Positions 1-13,000 are shown, counted from the first letter of the stretch. The stretch: 64,000 nt of DNA from Ligula intestinalis (GCA_036362985.1 JAYGXS010000005.1:23275024-23339023), one strand, 5' to 3'. Made by a program: numbers and translations. Notes: generated from the sequence alone by a model not told the origin.

Positions 1-719
1 GATATGCCCAATATGCATATATTTATGCACCTTAACCCCGTGAGCAATAAATTGTCCGTCCTGTTTGCCAAGTAAATACCTTAAATATCCCAATGGCTTT
101 GCCATCTGGGTAGCTGTTGGCAGCACTGGAGAGTGAGTTCTAAGGCATAATGGACATACCACACGGTAAGCACTCATCCATCACATAAAAAGATTACCGA
201 CCTTCTACGTTTGAAAATATTTTATTGCAGTGGATAATTTTTTTCAATACTCCATTAATTTTAAGTTACTCCGAACCTTATTTATGAGGAATCTACTACT
301 TTTCTGTTTAAAAAGACCGTCAAAAGTGTTATTCAGTAGTGAAATATTGATAAAAATGATAAGGGGTAACCCATAAAAATCAGATAAGATTTTTCTCCAA
401 CACCAAAAAGTTTAAAAATTTGACCGTTATAAATTCCCTCATGACAGCATCAAAACTATTTGCTTGCTTTCCATCTTTAATTGTATAGCAAATTTTGATT
501 AAGTAGTCTATTTAAGAAGCCAATGTATGCACTTTAAGACAAATTTGTTTTTATTTTTTAAATTAACTCAAGTTCAGCTTCAAAAATGCACTAAATCCAT
601 ATGTTTTTTGCGTTTCTTTGACCACATCGGCCAGGGTGGGAGAAATTTAACGACCTGGAACACAGATTCGTTTACATAAATATTTTTACATCCGAGAAAT
701 TAGCAATCTGAAAAGTAAA
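1..719. other. AT-rich DNA, no gene recognised
   Basis: Low-GC sequence with stop codons in all frames and no protein similarity that I recognise. It precedes the first copy of the duplicated 1.5-kb sequence. Confidence 0.5.
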
Positions 720-2220
720 GTCTTGCAAGAACACTGCAGTATTCGCCACAGACCATGCAATTTTCATAACGTAGTATAAGTTTGATCATTACTCGAATAC
801 CAATGTTAATGCAATAAAAGGTACTTAAATGACCTATAGGAATTACTAAGTGTTTGTAAAGAAAAATAAAATTTTCTCGATAATCCCATGATTTTGGAGG
901 CGTAAAAAAGAGCTATAAATTAGAACAAAACATTAGATATTGTGTTAAATTGAAAACTTGAAGCAACCTTTTTCTAATATAGAAAGAACTTTTCTTATTC
1001 AGGACATTCTGTTAACTTTAATCTTACTGGATAAGTATTTATTGAATGTCATCAACAAATGTGTATTATAATTTTCCGTGTTTTTACTGTCTTCTTTGAT
1101 TAATTTATAAATTCTGCATTTGTTCAACGTTTACACCATAACCTTTTAGATAAGATAGATATAAAGAGCATTTACCGAAATAAAGTGTTTTCGATATTAT
1201 TTTTAATGAATATGGCAACGCTTTTGATATAAAGAAATGTCTCAAAACAGCAAAACACATTGTCGTGAGTAAATCTTGTCCGCACTGGATTTGTGAAACT
1301 ACTTTTCCTAACATTAATAAAAAAACTTTCTATAAAAGGTAACCTCTTAGAAATTGCTTTGATTAGGTATTCGGCTGACGAAGGTCTGCGTATATTAACT
1401 TTTTCCTACCTAATGTCACAATGAAATTTGGAACTTTTGAGAATTTATTTAGGTTTCCTGAAGATAAACGATTCAATTTGACTGAAGATGAACGAACGTT
1501 CTGTTCTCTTTATAATGGATTACCTTCCACATGAGTAGATTAATTCCACATCCAGTTATAAACTGGCCATATACGTTGCCATTTTTTGAACTTCGTATTA
1601 TTCTTTCGTCTGTTCCGTTTCTAAATAAAGCAATAGGAGAATGTAAAGTAAACAAAAAACTATATTTCTTCACGACTTCTACTCAATTAGGTTTTCTTTG
1701 TCTTAAGTTCACGAGAACATGATGTAAATTTAGTTTTTATTGAAGGAAATTCAAGGTGTATTGCTGCATTCAAACAAACACTCTTATGTTAATGCATTTT
1801 GTACGATAAAACTTCACAAGATAGCTAAACATGATTTCTTAAATTCAAATGTTCAATATTACTGCAAACAAATTTGGTTCCTTTAACTTAACTTCACTTC
1901 AATCTGAAACATTTTGGATAAACTTTTCCAGTTCTGGAAGGAATATCTTCGATACCTATTTTACTCATTTTGGAGTTCCTTCTTAGTATTTTAACATTTA
2001 CGTGCAGTTTGGTTCTCTCTTTCGTGATAGCATAGGAAATTCCTTTCATATGAGACTACTCCCAATTTTCTCCAAACTAAGGGTTATTTATCTTAATAAA
2101 CCTTACTAAAATGACGATTGAACTAAGTAACCAGCCTTTGCAGAATTCAATAAACTAAATGAATCAAAAAAGTGTTACTAAATATACCTTAAAGTGCCAG
2201 GTCAAATTTCATGATGAACG
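720..2220 (+). repeat. Diverged 1.5-kb direct repeat, copy 1
   Basis: This block aligns collinearly with 4020-5520. Shared landmarks include the AAGAGCATTTACCGAAA string (1165 and 4501 regions), CTGAAGATAAACGATTCAATTT at 1458 against CTGAAGATAAACAATTCAATTT at 4749, the CCAGTTCTGG segment (1930, 5209) and the final TCAAATTTC/TTAAATTTCGTCATGA segment. Identity is roughly 65-75 percent by eye, with small gaps. The reading frames inside it are not conserved between the copies, so I do not call them genes. It is either an old segmental duplication or two copies of an unclassified repeat. Confidence 0.65.
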
Positions 2221-2299
2221 TTGCATGATCCTTGTCGACTACTGTATACCGGTGCCCCAGGACCATTAACTGAAATGTAGAATGGAATAGCACGTATGC

Positions 2300-3290
2300 G
2301 TATGAATTGCGAAAACGTATGGAGAGAGAGATGGATTACAGTATGCGTCAGAATTCGTGCAACATTCCAACATATGCGAAAGTTTAATACTCTTTCTCTA
2401 GTCAGCATTGACTCATGTTGTGATACTGATTATTCTGTAGTATATTTGGAAGTTATTTCAGCCATGATCAGATGCGGGCTTTTAAATAGCTTCGTTCTGA
2501 CCACTAATAAAACGTATGTACTGTAAAACGTAAATATTTAATAGTATGTGCATTTATCAATGATTTTGACTACCTTTATAAATTCAAATATATCTTATGC
2601 AAAACATGCACGAAAAATATTTATTGTACTCGTTTGGAAGTAAATTACACTTTCTTTGAACTTTGTACCTAAAGAAATCGTATCTTTCGATTTAAAAAAA
2701 TGTTTCTAAATTGCCAAATAATTTTGAAGCCTACTGACTGCTATACAAGAATGCAAGGTTTACAAACCATGCATTGTGTTCATACCGTTTAAGGAAAAGT
2801 GCGTTTTCACCTACGGTTTGAGGAAGAAATCACACAGGTCTCGTAAAATGTTGCAATCGATGTGAAAAATGTCTCATTCAGTATAGGTAGCCTTAATAAA
2901 TTGACGGATAGGAACGAACACCTCACAATCGTAAAGGAGCTCATACTGAAAAGATACCCCTTCTCAGCGTAATTTGCTAAAAAAAAGTACAAGATATATT
3001 TTTTCGCGCATGTTTTGCATAAAATATATTTAAATTTATAAAGGCAGTCAAAATCATTTATAAAAAACACATACTTTTGCGTAGTTACTTTTAGCAGCAC
3101 ATCTGTTTGTTAGTGGTCAGAATGAAGCTCATAAAAAATCCCGCAGCTGATCATGACTAAAATATTTTCAGAAAAGACTACACGATAATCAGTATCACAA
3201 CTTGAGTCAATGCCGATTAGTGAAAGAATATCAATCTCCCGCATATGTCGGCATGTTGCACAAATTCTGGCGCGTACTGAATATAACATT
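2300..3290. repeat. Fold-back (inverted repeat) element, copy A
   Basis: About 330 bp at 2320-2655 reappear in reverse complement at 2955-3285, around an unrelated core of about 300 bp. Landmarks in the left arm are CATATGCGAAAG, TGTGATACTGATTAT, GATCAGATGCGGGCTTTT, TTCTGACCACTAA, TTGACTACCTTTATAAATTC and GCAAAACATGCACGAAAAA, each matched in reverse order in the right arm. The same arm is found three times at 52295-53435. No transposase frame is visible. It resembles a MITE or fold-back element, but the exact ends and any target duplication were not fixed by eye. Confidence 0.7.
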
Positions 3291-4019
3291 TTGCAAACAA
3301 CTAACTAGCATTCACACAAAGCCAAATCCCAAGTTACAAATGTAATCTTTCGGGTGACTGTTTTTGCACTTAATGGTTAAGCTTGCATATGATAACACAG
3401 CAACCTAAGGAATTTTATTTTTGGATTATTTTTAACGTCTGTGTGGAAAGAATTTTATTTTATAGAAAGCGTGCTTTCATTCGGCCAATCATAACCGTAC
3501 CTACCATCTGAGATTAGAAACAGAAGCTTGTGCTCTTGTGTAACTTATGGTAGATTCCCTAATTCAAGAAATTGGAAGATCCACATTAGACGAGATGGGT
3601 TAACCTACATTAAAGGTTGTTTATTTTGTTTAATGAAATGTGATTTATTAGAAAAGAGTTCAGTTCTGATCAGTGTACTGAAGTAAAAGTAGGCTAAATC
3701 GATCAGTTCTTGATATTTAACAAACTTTGTAGGCTATTGAACGCTGCAAATTAAAACCTCTTGTTTGTGTGTGTTGAAATATAAAAAAATAAATATAAGC
3801 CAGAAAAATGTTAACTTTACCTTCGCACACAACGCAAAATTGTGTTTTTTCTTGGCAATCAGGTAAGTGCAAATAACAGAAATCACATTATTTAAGAGAA
3901 CAGTAGAGTGCAGTCGGTTTAGAAAATTTTGTTTTGCAAACCTGCTACGTTTTTGCCATAAAATTCATTTATAAACTTGTGCAGATTTAGTTTGTTTTGC
4001 CACACAGAAAATAAGGACC
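3291..4019. other. Intervening AT-rich DNA
   Basis: Sequence between the fold-back element and the second copy of the 1.5-kb repeat. I see no conserved frame, RNA gene or known repeat. Confidence 0.4.
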
Positions 4020-5520
4020 ATAAATAAGCAAATAAACAGTATTGCGAGTGCTGCAAGAAACTTGTCGAAGTTTGTAAGCATTTAATCATTACCCGCATAC
4101 TGGCACGAATGCATTTACGAAAACTTAGAAATAATAATGATTAGCATTGGGTTTATTAATTACTGAAAATAACTACAACGAATAGTAAGTGTTTGTTAAG
4201 AATAAAGATTTTTTCTGATAATCCCGAAGTTCCTGAGATGTAAACAATAGCTATCAGTTAGAATAGCAAATTTAAATCGTTCGTATTTTGAAAACGGAAT
4301 TTAATCAATTTTTTATGTAAAAAGAACCTTTCTTGAGACAAAATATTTTGTACCTATTACCATTACTGGATGAATATCTATTGAATATCGTCCCATATAG
4401 GTGGGAATAATTTTAATCATTTTCAGTGTCTTCATCGATAAATTGATAAATTGCGCTTACATTCGACGTTTGCATCAAAACCTTCAAAAACATTTACATA
4501 AAGAGCATTTACCGAAAGAAAATGTTTTTGGATATAAGCTGTTATGAAGATGGCTATGTGGCTCAAATGCTTCAAAACAGCAAACCATGTTGTCGATAAT
4601 AAATAATGTCCGCAACGAAACTCTGTTAATGTTATTCCTACGATGAATAGAAATTTCCATAATAGCTGACAAATTTCTGTGTATATTAATTTTTCCCAAG
4701 GTAAGATCACAACGAAATTGGGGACTTCTGACAATTTCTTTAGTTTAACTGAAGATAAACAATTCAATTTTAGTGGAGATGAAAGAACTTAGCTTTCTCT
4801 ATATAATGGATCATTTTCCACAGAAGTGGTTCAATTCAACGATCTGTTTTAAGCTTGTGAATTCAAAAGAGACTGACCATATACATGGCCATTTTTTTAA
4901 ATACTTATTATTCTTCTGTTTGTTCCATTTTTACAAAAAACTATATTTCTGCATGACTTACATTTAATAAGGCCTGCTTTACATTACCTTTGTGTTAAAA
5001 AATGCGGACACTTTGCTTATGCGCAAGTAGAACGGTGCGGTAAAACAAAATTCTGACGAAAACTTTTTGTTGCTGTATTTTGTGCAAAAAAACTTCACAT
5101 GTTAGCTTAACATAATCTTTAAAGCCTAAAGTGCTGCTTGTTTCTGAAAATAAATTTGACACCTTAAACTTGGCTTCATTTCTATTTGAGCAACTTTGGA
5201 CAAAGTTTTCCAGTTCTGGGAGGGATAATTTTTCCATCATTTTTACTTATTCTGGAATTCTTCCATAGCATAATGCATATTAACTAAATGTTTGGTTTTT
5301 TCATACCTTCTGGCATAGGAGATTTCTTCGTTATAAATTTTGTTCATGATTTAGCCAAAATAAGTCCTATATCGCTCCATAATTTTAACTAATGAGGCAG
5401 TTTTCCAAACTAAAGCCTTCCTTATTATTAAATCCGTTCAGTTGATCAAAATAACCTGGCAAAATAAATGCTTAACTGCCAAGTTAAATTTCGTCATGAA
5501 AGTTTCATGCAGCACTCGCA
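4020..5520 (+). repeat. Diverged 1.5-kb direct repeat, copy 2
   Basis: Partner of 720-2220, in the same orientation and about 3.3 kb downstream. The alignable region begins near the AATCATTACYCG segment (785 and 4083) and ends at the CATGAAAGTTTCATGC segment (5495, matching 2207). Frames of 64-111 codons occur inside but are not preserved in the first copy. Confidence 0.65.
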
Positions 5521-6120
5521 ATATTTTATATGAAAACCTGTAACATTCCGTCCCTTTTCCCAGCATTCGAACGACGTCCAAACATTTTCTATCTACAATG
5601 GAAACTGAAACTTGAAATGGAACGAACAGACGGCTATAAGTTTTCGCGTGATCTCACTCTTTTCTGCATTTGCAATCTTAAAGTGAGGCCTACAAGCAAA
5701 GTAAAGCAAAGGTACAGTAATGCCCTGGTAATCCGAAGAATCGCCTACTTTCCCGTCCTATCCTGATCTGTTTACTGGTCCGTGTGATCAGCTACAGTTT
5801 CCTCAATGATATCGTTCTCACCGTAGTAATGATAACTGTTTTTACCGCTTTAAGCCTTTTCTATACCAGCAGTCAAATAAAGCCGACGGCGCCCTGAATA
5901 ACCGGATGCCACTGTAGCACTTCATGGTCTCCTGCTCATCTGAGAGACTACTATGAAGCCAATCAAATGAATCATCACCATATTAGGAAAATATTAAAAA
6001 TAAAGATTGCTTCTATGGTCCCCTAAACTGGACACGGGAGAAGTAACGCCCCGCACCTGGTGTCCCTGTGCGTAGCTTCAGGAAGGCTAACTATGCCCTT
6101 TTCGTAACCCTACCAGTAGC
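5521..6120. other. No gene recognised
   Basis: A 78-codon open frame at 5530-5766 has no features I recognise, and the remainder is closed in all frames. GC content rises toward the SINE that follows. Confidence 0.4.
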
Positions 6121-6149
6121 CAGAATTATTAAGTTGGTTTGGCATATTT

Positions 6150-6365
6150 GGTTAATTTAGTTGGTGGATTCCATACGGGCGGCAAAGGGGAGTGGGTAAT
6201 ATCGATCCAAGTGTGATTAAACTCACGGTGTGAAGCGTGACATTCGTAGCTCAAGTAGGTAGAGCGTTTGCTTGCGTAAAAGGCCTCTCTCCTATACGGG
6301 TTCGAATCCCGCCGAATGCCGCCAGTTTTTTCACAATTGGGTCAACTGAAGAAGCCAGAATCTTA
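6150..6365 (+). repeat. tRNA-derived SINE, family 1, copy 1
   Basis: The tRNA-related part is at about 6240-6322. It has an A-box-like TAGCTCAAGTAGG, a perfect B box GGTTCGAATCC at 6299-6309, and an imperfect acceptor stem (ACATTCG with CGAATGC). It is embedded in family sequence: upstream TGGTGGATTCCATACGGGC and CAAGTGTGATTAA, downstream TTTTTTCACAATTGGGTCAACT. The same flanks occur at 16170-16390. Because these flanks are shared and the cloverleaf is imperfect, this is a SINE with an internal polymerase III promoter rather than a working tRNA gene. Confidence 0.75.
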
Positions 6366-6989
6366 GTGGTAAACTTACCATCAACCATAAGTATACAGTT
6401 AACCCAAGCCTGATCCCTGGAACCTGGCTCAAAACCACCTGCAATGCTGGTGTTTCCTGTTCAGTTCTCGAGTCCTGTTTAGGAAATCCTATAAGTAATT
6501 CTTCCCCCTTTTTTTAAGGTACGCACCTCAACGGGCAATTACATAAGCAATTTCCCTGCGTCATCTGACTACCGGCTCTGTAAAAGTGCATGTGCACACA
6601 CACACACACGCACGTAGGCTGCGTCTGCTTTCTGGGCTGTGGACTTTCTGTTTATATTACTGACCTTGAAGTTGGCAGCTGGAGACGGTAAATTTCCTTG
6701 CATTTCGTCAAAATTAAGTGTTTGATCATGTGATATGTGCCTGCTGGGTATAGTGACCTTCCAACTATTCAGTTCGTTTATAACTTTAAACGACAACAGT
6801 AGTTTAAGTAGTGCACCACATATACCCCCTATTCCCAGAATTTTGGCATGCGGAAGCGGTGGTCATAGGGGTCATACGGGGGGAGAATTAAGATAGGAAG
6901 TGGAATATACTTTAATGACTGCTATATGCCTTTTATTTGAATGCATTGAGAAATGTTGTTGACTTATGCCTGTAGACTCTCCTAATCTG

Positions 6990-7175
6990 TATTATCGTTT
7001 ATCGTATTGCTGAAAAACGCGATTATCAAAATATAAGTTTCTTGAAATTCCTGAATAGATGAAATAGCGGTTAAGAGATCGTCTACTTCAACTTACCTCA
7101 GATCTAACTTATTGTTTTGGAATTAGATTAGCATAGTCCGCGGCGCAGGGCGCTGCTCACACCTTCAATTTACAG
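6990..7175 (+). repeat. Dispersed repeat, copy 1 (partner at 30590)
   Basis: Sequence ending GAATTAGATTAGCATAGTCCGC...ACACCTTCA aligns with 30590-30770, which ends GCAGTTAGATTAGTATAGATCGC...ACACCTTCA. Both include ATTCCTGAA followed by a CTACTTCAACTT stretch. No coding potential is seen and the class is unknown. Confidence 0.55.
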
Positions 7176-8490
7176 TTAGAATATCTTACTCCCAGCGGCC
7201 GCGAGAAACAAATTGAACCCCATTTTTCCACTTTACACTTACGTCTACAAATTTCCTTCACTGCTTATCCCATTTCCTCACCCTCAAAACCTCCATCATC
7301 ACCAGCGGTCCCATAAGACAGATTGCTGGGAGTTGGGGTATCTGAGGTGCACTACTTGAACTGACTTTGCCCATTTAAACAGATTTTACCGCCAGGTAAT
7401 CAGCTCAGAGGTAAAGCACATTGCATTCCATGACGGAGATGAGATCTTAGGGAGTTTAGGATGGCTGAAAATACGAATAAATGTATTAAACATTGGAAAG
7501 CGCAGTTCTAGAGTGTTGTGTTTGGTCTTCTGTTAATTCTGACCTGAACTCCGCCTGTAGGTAATAAAAAGTCTGAAAGTCTGATATGGAAGAACCACCA
7601 GGAAGAAATTTCTTGAACATCCCGTTAAAGGTGTTTTACCGCAGCTGAAGAAGTGCATTAGTATCTTCTTCAGAAAGAGCGAGGCTCACTAGCACTTCAA
7701 GAGTTGCTCACTAGAACATGGCGGGGACCTTCGTTGCCAATGAAAAGCTGAAACATGTTTTTGAAAACTTGCTGCAGAACAGAGATGTGACTCTAAAGAC
7801 ACCGCAATTCAAGTCGAACAGGCGTTCAACCTGGATGTTAGTCAGACGTTATATAATAGCTGCGGCTCAACTGAATACGGACTGTTACCCTTCGTGACTT
7901 CAAAATTCTGGTGCAAGACTATGTGGGGCTCTAAGCCGTGTTTGCCTTCAGATCAATAAAATCATCAGCTCGAATCCCAGCTTGTAGGTAAACGGTGGAA
8001 GGCACCAGAATGCGGGATTTATTGTGCACAGGACTTCCGGTTGCTGTCTCAGGCGGCCGTGGTCATCGGCGAAGCCAGGGCTGATGTTGACTGCCCGAGA
8101 GAATAAGACAACCATGGCAGCTGCTTCTATGTGATTATGGAGGATGTTCAAGTAGTGTCCACGTTGGGAGGAATTAGGAGGGAATGGCATCCGTTTTTCG
8201 GCTCCACAGGAGCACTGAGTAAACGCGAACCGATGTATATAACCTCCGAATGCAATTAAGTGGGTGCAAGTGTGATGCAATAGTCAAGTTGTTGTAACGG
8301 ATATGGTAAAACCGAACGTCGACAAGAGGTTAAATAGTAGGAATCAGTATCCCGGCAGTTTAAAAAAAGATGTTGTGAAGGTGCATTACGAGAACAACTC
8401 CTTTATTCTACCAGCCAACCTGATTTTCCATTATTTGTCAAACAGTTTGTACCCGAAGTTTCTGATCATATATTGTATGGGTTTGCACAC
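7176..8490. other. No gene recognised
   Basis: Mixed-composition DNA with short open frames (for example 7948-8280 minus) that show no recognisable domain. Nothing here can be assigned. Confidence 0.4.
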
Positions 8491-9490
8491 GAGAAGGCCC
8501 TAGTGGAAAAACCTAGAATGCTCGGCAGCCCACTGGTTGGATCGCATGCGTGAGGAAAGAGGTCAAGTTGGCTCGATGATACAGCACACTTTGATTGGCT
8601 GGCACTAAGGCTCGTTTGTCCGAAGACCAAGTCAGCATGCGTCCACGCGCTTCCTACCACGCTGCGAGGTGGCAACGATACAGCGACAACATGCATTCCC
8701 ACGCCGCTTACCTCATCGCGGGGCCCTGACACCATGCATCCTGACGTCTCCCATCGGGAACCACAGCAGACGCGTCTTCGTCGCGTTCCCACCCGCCCTC
8801 ACGAAGGCCAAGGTCTGCTACACCAAACCTCCCTACGGTGGATCTATCTCTCCTCCTCTCCATCTGTGTTTTTGATGATGGAGCAGCCCCTCCCGACCAT
8901 GCTGCTCCAACTCCTCCTCACCGCCTGCATTGAGGCCCACCCGGTGGGGCTCCTGATTCAACAAGGGCTAGTAACCAGCCCCGTCTCTCACCTCGACGCC
9001 AGATAGTAACGACGGCGCGGCATGAACTAATCGTCGGACCTCTTCTCCCTCCCCCTCTCCCTCTCTAGTCTCTTGTTGTGATAAGAATTTGACCCATTGC
9101 TCCCTGAACACCTCTCCCCCTTACTTACTTCTGATTGGCTAGTTATGGCGGGAGAACCCTTACATGGAAATGCCCGTGTTCGATCGGTCATTCATTGGAC
9201 CGAATGGGTGAGCAAAGACATCAAGCTGTCTCGCTGAATCAGCACACGTTGATTGGTGAGCTGATGGCACGCCTACATGTCACAGCCGGATCAGCCTGCC
9301 GTGCCGTGCACGACCGCGCTTTGCTTTCATGTTCGGTCGTGGGTCCGTTCCTTTTCCACTTTTCTCCACTACACATTACCTGACAAGCAACGCTGTAAGA
9401 AGTTAACAACCAGATTCAGGCTATCTGCGAACCTCTTGCTCTGTCTCTCCTCGGCGCCTTGTTTGCATCTAAGGCGACCTTAAATGACAC
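8491..9490. repeat. GC-rich repeat block with an internal duplication
   Basis: The segment around 8535-8612 (TTGGATCGCATGCGTGAG...CAGCACACTTTGATTGG) recurs in diverged form at 9195-9275 (TTGGACCGAATGGGTGAG...CAGCACACGTTGATTGG). Overlapping open frames of 68-108 codons on both strands reflect high GC rather than a protein I recognise. It is probably a decayed repeat. Confidence 0.45.
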
Positions 9491-9504
9491 TACCGATATA
9501 AACG

Positions 9505-9620
9505 AATATACGAGTTCCAGGAAGCAGTTCAGGAGAAGAAAATGATGCCATTACTGGAACAGGAATTTCATATTCCTGACCTTTCGGATTCCGTCGAGAA
9601 TCCCTTATCACAGATTACAA
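9505..9620 (-). repeat. PLE 3' terminus (minus), with hammerhead-core-like motif
   Basis: Read on the minus strand it has a TGATAA box, a perfect six-pair stem (GGATTC with GAATCC), GAAA and GTCAGG, then a CAGTAATGGC segment and the terminal AACTGCTTCCTGGAACTCG. The same ordered blocks occur at 9977-10082, 58706-59007 and 63640-63790. In this family the blocks follow the GIY-YIG coding region and mark the element's 3' end. Confidence 0.65.
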
Positions 9621-9624
9621 TACA

Positions 9625-9965
9625 ATGGTGTGATGCATGCACAAATTACATAGGTCGTAGCAGCCATCCGCATGCGTTATATAATTGTCAGTTCATATAA
9701 CCACCGTTTGGGGTCGCAATTGGTTCAGTGATGGCTTGGCAGTTCGTTTTCGACGCATTAATTGCCGCGATTTCGTTATCTATTTTGAATGCGGGCTTGA
9801 TTAGAAAGATTAGAGAGAAATTCCCAGTAGCGGACGAACGTTCACTAAGCCATATCAGGACTCACACGTCCGATTTTGCTTTGGGACTAACATTCGAGCC
9901 CTGCTAGCGGTCGTACAGTGACTAGAACTACGGGCAGATGATCACTGCCGACAAAGACAAAATAT
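9625..9965 (-). pseudogene. PLE C-terminal coding/3' UTR relic
   Basis: Aligns with 13640-13830, the end of another PLE: GTTCGNNTTCGACNCANTAATTGCCG and the CCACCGNTTG blocks occur in the same order. Minus-strand translation gives a faint match (ENEIAAINAS-like against EEITAISESN in the other copy). It is truncated and closed in all frames. With the tail at 9505-9620 it forms the 3' end of one PLE copy, and the next PLE tail begins immediately at 9977, so two 3' ends lie head to tail. Confidence 0.5.
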
Positions 9966-9974
9966 TGCTAACAG

Positions 9975-10088
9975 TGGAGAATATGCGAGTTCCAGGAAGC
10001 AGTTCAGAAGAAGAGGATGCGATCACTGGAACAAGTTTTATTTGCCTGACGTTTCGGATTCCGTCGGGCATCCTTTATTATAAGTGAC
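9975..10088 (-). repeat. PLE 3' terminus (minus) next to the LINE insertion
   Basis: Same block order as 9505-9620: CTGGAACTCGCATATTC end, GTGATCGCATCC, and the hammerhead-core-like stem near 10050-10075. It is the 3' end of the PLE whose coding part is at 13622-14240. The two parts were separated by the LINE at 10089-13621, as shown by AGTGAC at 10083-10088 and again at 13622-13627. Confidence 0.65.
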
Positions 10089-13000
10089 TGTACTTGTACT
10101 TGTACTTGTTATGGCTGTGATCATGCCTGATCTAGCCGGCCTCAATGATGTCACGAACGGTACCTCTCCATGCGTGGCGATTGGCGGCAGCGGATCTCGA
10201 AAGTTCCACCCAGTCCCTTCTCCAGCGACGGAGGCCGAAGATAGAAGGTCCAAAAACTGCTTCCATGTCTTGACGGACGATGTCTAGCCAAGTCTTCAGT
10301 TCCCCTCCCCTTCGACGTTTCCAGGTGGGCTGTGGTGCCGGGTCGAGGGCAGCATAGGTAAGCTCGTGGGGCGGACGACGGAGAACGTTTCCAAACCACC
10401 TCAGTCGCCTGTCTTGAATGGCTTGAGATATCCTCGTGATACGATCGCAGCGGATGCGGACTGTCTCATTTGAGATGAAGTCGCTATACTTAACTCGCAG
10501 GATCGTCCTCAGGCACTGGTGGTCAAAGACCTCCACTCTTCGCTCATCTTCAGCGCGCACAGCCCAGCATTCACATCCATAGAGGAGGACCGACTGGATG
10601 GATGCACGGTATACACGGATCTTAGTGGCGATGGAGATGTCACGTCGGATCCATAGGCGCTTTCGAAGGATTGAGAAAACCCAGCGAGCAGCATCGATAC
10701 GGGAGACAATGTCGTCCTTGCTCTGCCCATTCGGTAGCAGCCTCGCCCCGAGGTATTTAAAGCTGTCTACTTCTTCAAGTTGATGGCCATTAGTCCCCAG
10801 GGGTGCCTTTTCCTGGTCAGGGATGCAGCTCGAGAACAACTTCGTCTTTCCGGAATTTATGGACATGCCTACCGATATAGCGATCTCATTTAACCGCGAC
10901 ACTACTGACTGTAGACCATCAAAGCTTGAGGCTAACAGCGCAATATCATCGGCGTAGTCAAGATCAGTTAGTCGGCGTCCGGGTGCAAGTTCAACACCGT
11001 CCTCTTCGTGTAGGGCTTTGCCGAGAATCCAGTCAATGACGTAGTTAAACAGAATGGGAGAAAGGACGCAGCCGTGTCGGACACCAGACCGGATATAGAA
11101 CGACTGAGAGAGATTGTTGTGGACCAGAACTCGTTCGGTGGTAGACCGATAGTAGGCCTTAATCATAGCAATGAGTTTGGTCGGCACTCCATCCAGTTCC
11201 ATTATTCGCCACAGGGACTCACGATGAATGGAATCGAATGCGGCGGCGAAGTCAACGAAGCAAACGGCCGTCGGTTGCTGGTAGCTATGGCGGAATTCTA
11301 GAGTGCGCCTCAGTGTGAATATTTGATCCGCACATCCACGCCCAGTTCGGAATCCGGCTTGGTTGGGTCGTGTCCTGGAGTCACGTACAGACTGGAAGCG
11401 CCTGAGAAGAACAACAGCGAAGATCTTTGCAGCAACATCGATAAGACTTATGCCACGGTAGTTCTCGCATCTTTTCTTATCTCCCTTCTTGTAAACAGGT
11501 ACAAGGATACCTGAGCCCCAGTCATCGGGAACGGTCTCTTCTCGCCACGCCTGTACAATCACCTCATGGAGCCGAGGAGCCAGGGTTTCGACACAGGACT
11601 TGTAGATTTCTGCAGGAATACCGTACTCTCCGCACGCCTTGTTGTTGCGTAGCCTCTGCATTGCATCGGTAACTTCGTCTTCGGAAGGGATGTCACACGA
11701 CACTGCGTAGGCAGGAGAGGATTGAAACTCCGCTATGGACGAGAGGGAGGGTGTGATGGGTTATTCGTCAAAGTTGAGTAGGTGCTCGAAGTGTTCACGC
11801 CAGCGATCGACCTTGGCCGAGTTGTTGGCAATAAATCCTCCATTCACATCGCGAACAGAATCACAGAGTGTCGGGGGCTTACCACTAACCTGGCGTATGA
11901 TTTGATACAATTTTCGGGTGTCACCAACATTAGAAGCCTGCTCCATAGAAGTCGCCGTTTCGGACCAATACTTCTGCCGGTCATCTCTAGCTGACTTCGC
12001 TGTCAGCTTTCGAAGTTGGCGGAAGGAGGCATCGTTCCGGGACCTGGCTCGAGTCGTCTCGGCCGATAGCTGCAGGGTTCTTCCGCTGATCCAGTCACTG
12101 CGGCACCGCTGAGTGAATCCGAGAATCTTCTCGGCTGCCCCATAGATGAATGTCTTCAGTGATGGCCACTTGCTACTGCCCTCGCTGTCAGCCTGGGTCA
12201 TAAGACGGAACTGGATTTCTGTCCTTAGAGCCTCGGTAGTGTTGGTTTGCCGGAGCTTTGCGACATCAAGGCGTCTCGCACGTGGCAGTTTGGGCACAGA
12301 TGAGATGTGAACCTTCAGGCGCGTGCGAACGAGAACATGGTCAGACCCGTGGACGTTACCAGTTTTGGCACCTCGCATCGACCTGCTATCGTGGACACAG
12401 CTGCGAAACCGTGAACCAACTAGAATGTAATCGATCTGACTTTCGTTACGGCCATCGTTCGAATACCAAGTCAGTAGATGTTTGTGACGATGCTGAAAGC
12501 ATGTGTTGGTAACAAACAGTCGGTTCTGTTCGGCAAACTGCAGCATCCTCTCACCATTGTCCGTTCGAGAGCCAAGCCCAAAACGACCAAGAAGGCGGCT
12601 GTTTGTCGGGTCACCGGGCCCAGTCCGGCCATTCCAGTCCCCGGCAAAAATTAGCAGATGTCGGCGAGGGAGTCGTTCGGCTAGCTCCTGCAGCTGCAAG
12701 TAGAAATTATCTTTCTCTTGTTGTTCAGCCGCCGACGTAGGTGCATACACAGATAGGACCGAGATGTTCGTAAAATGGCCTTCTAGTCGAAAATAGGCCA
12801 TTCGGTCGTTGACTGGTTCCCATGCTAGTAGTGCACGGTTAGCTTCTTCCGAGAGGGCAATAGCCACACCGTGTCTACCAGATGAGTCACTCGGACCGCT
12901 GTGATACAAGGTGAAATAAGAATCGACTCCCGGGATTTTGATTTCTCGGGCGCCTGAGTCGGGGAGTCGGACCTCTGACAAGCAACAAACATCCACGTGA

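Noticed and set aside
1105..1314. Small protein conserved between the duplicated copies (1105-1314 and 4432-4767)
   Set aside because: Only scattered residues match and gaps break the frame, so the similarity is at the DNA level.
6240..6322. Functional tRNA gene
   Set aside because: The B box is perfect, but the acceptor and anticodon arms are imperfect and the surrounding sequence is shared with other copies, which marks a SINE.
8466..9006. Overlapping 68-108 codon frames in a GC-rich segment
   Set aside because: Long frames appear on both strands and in several phases at once, as expected from composition, and none has a recognisable domain.
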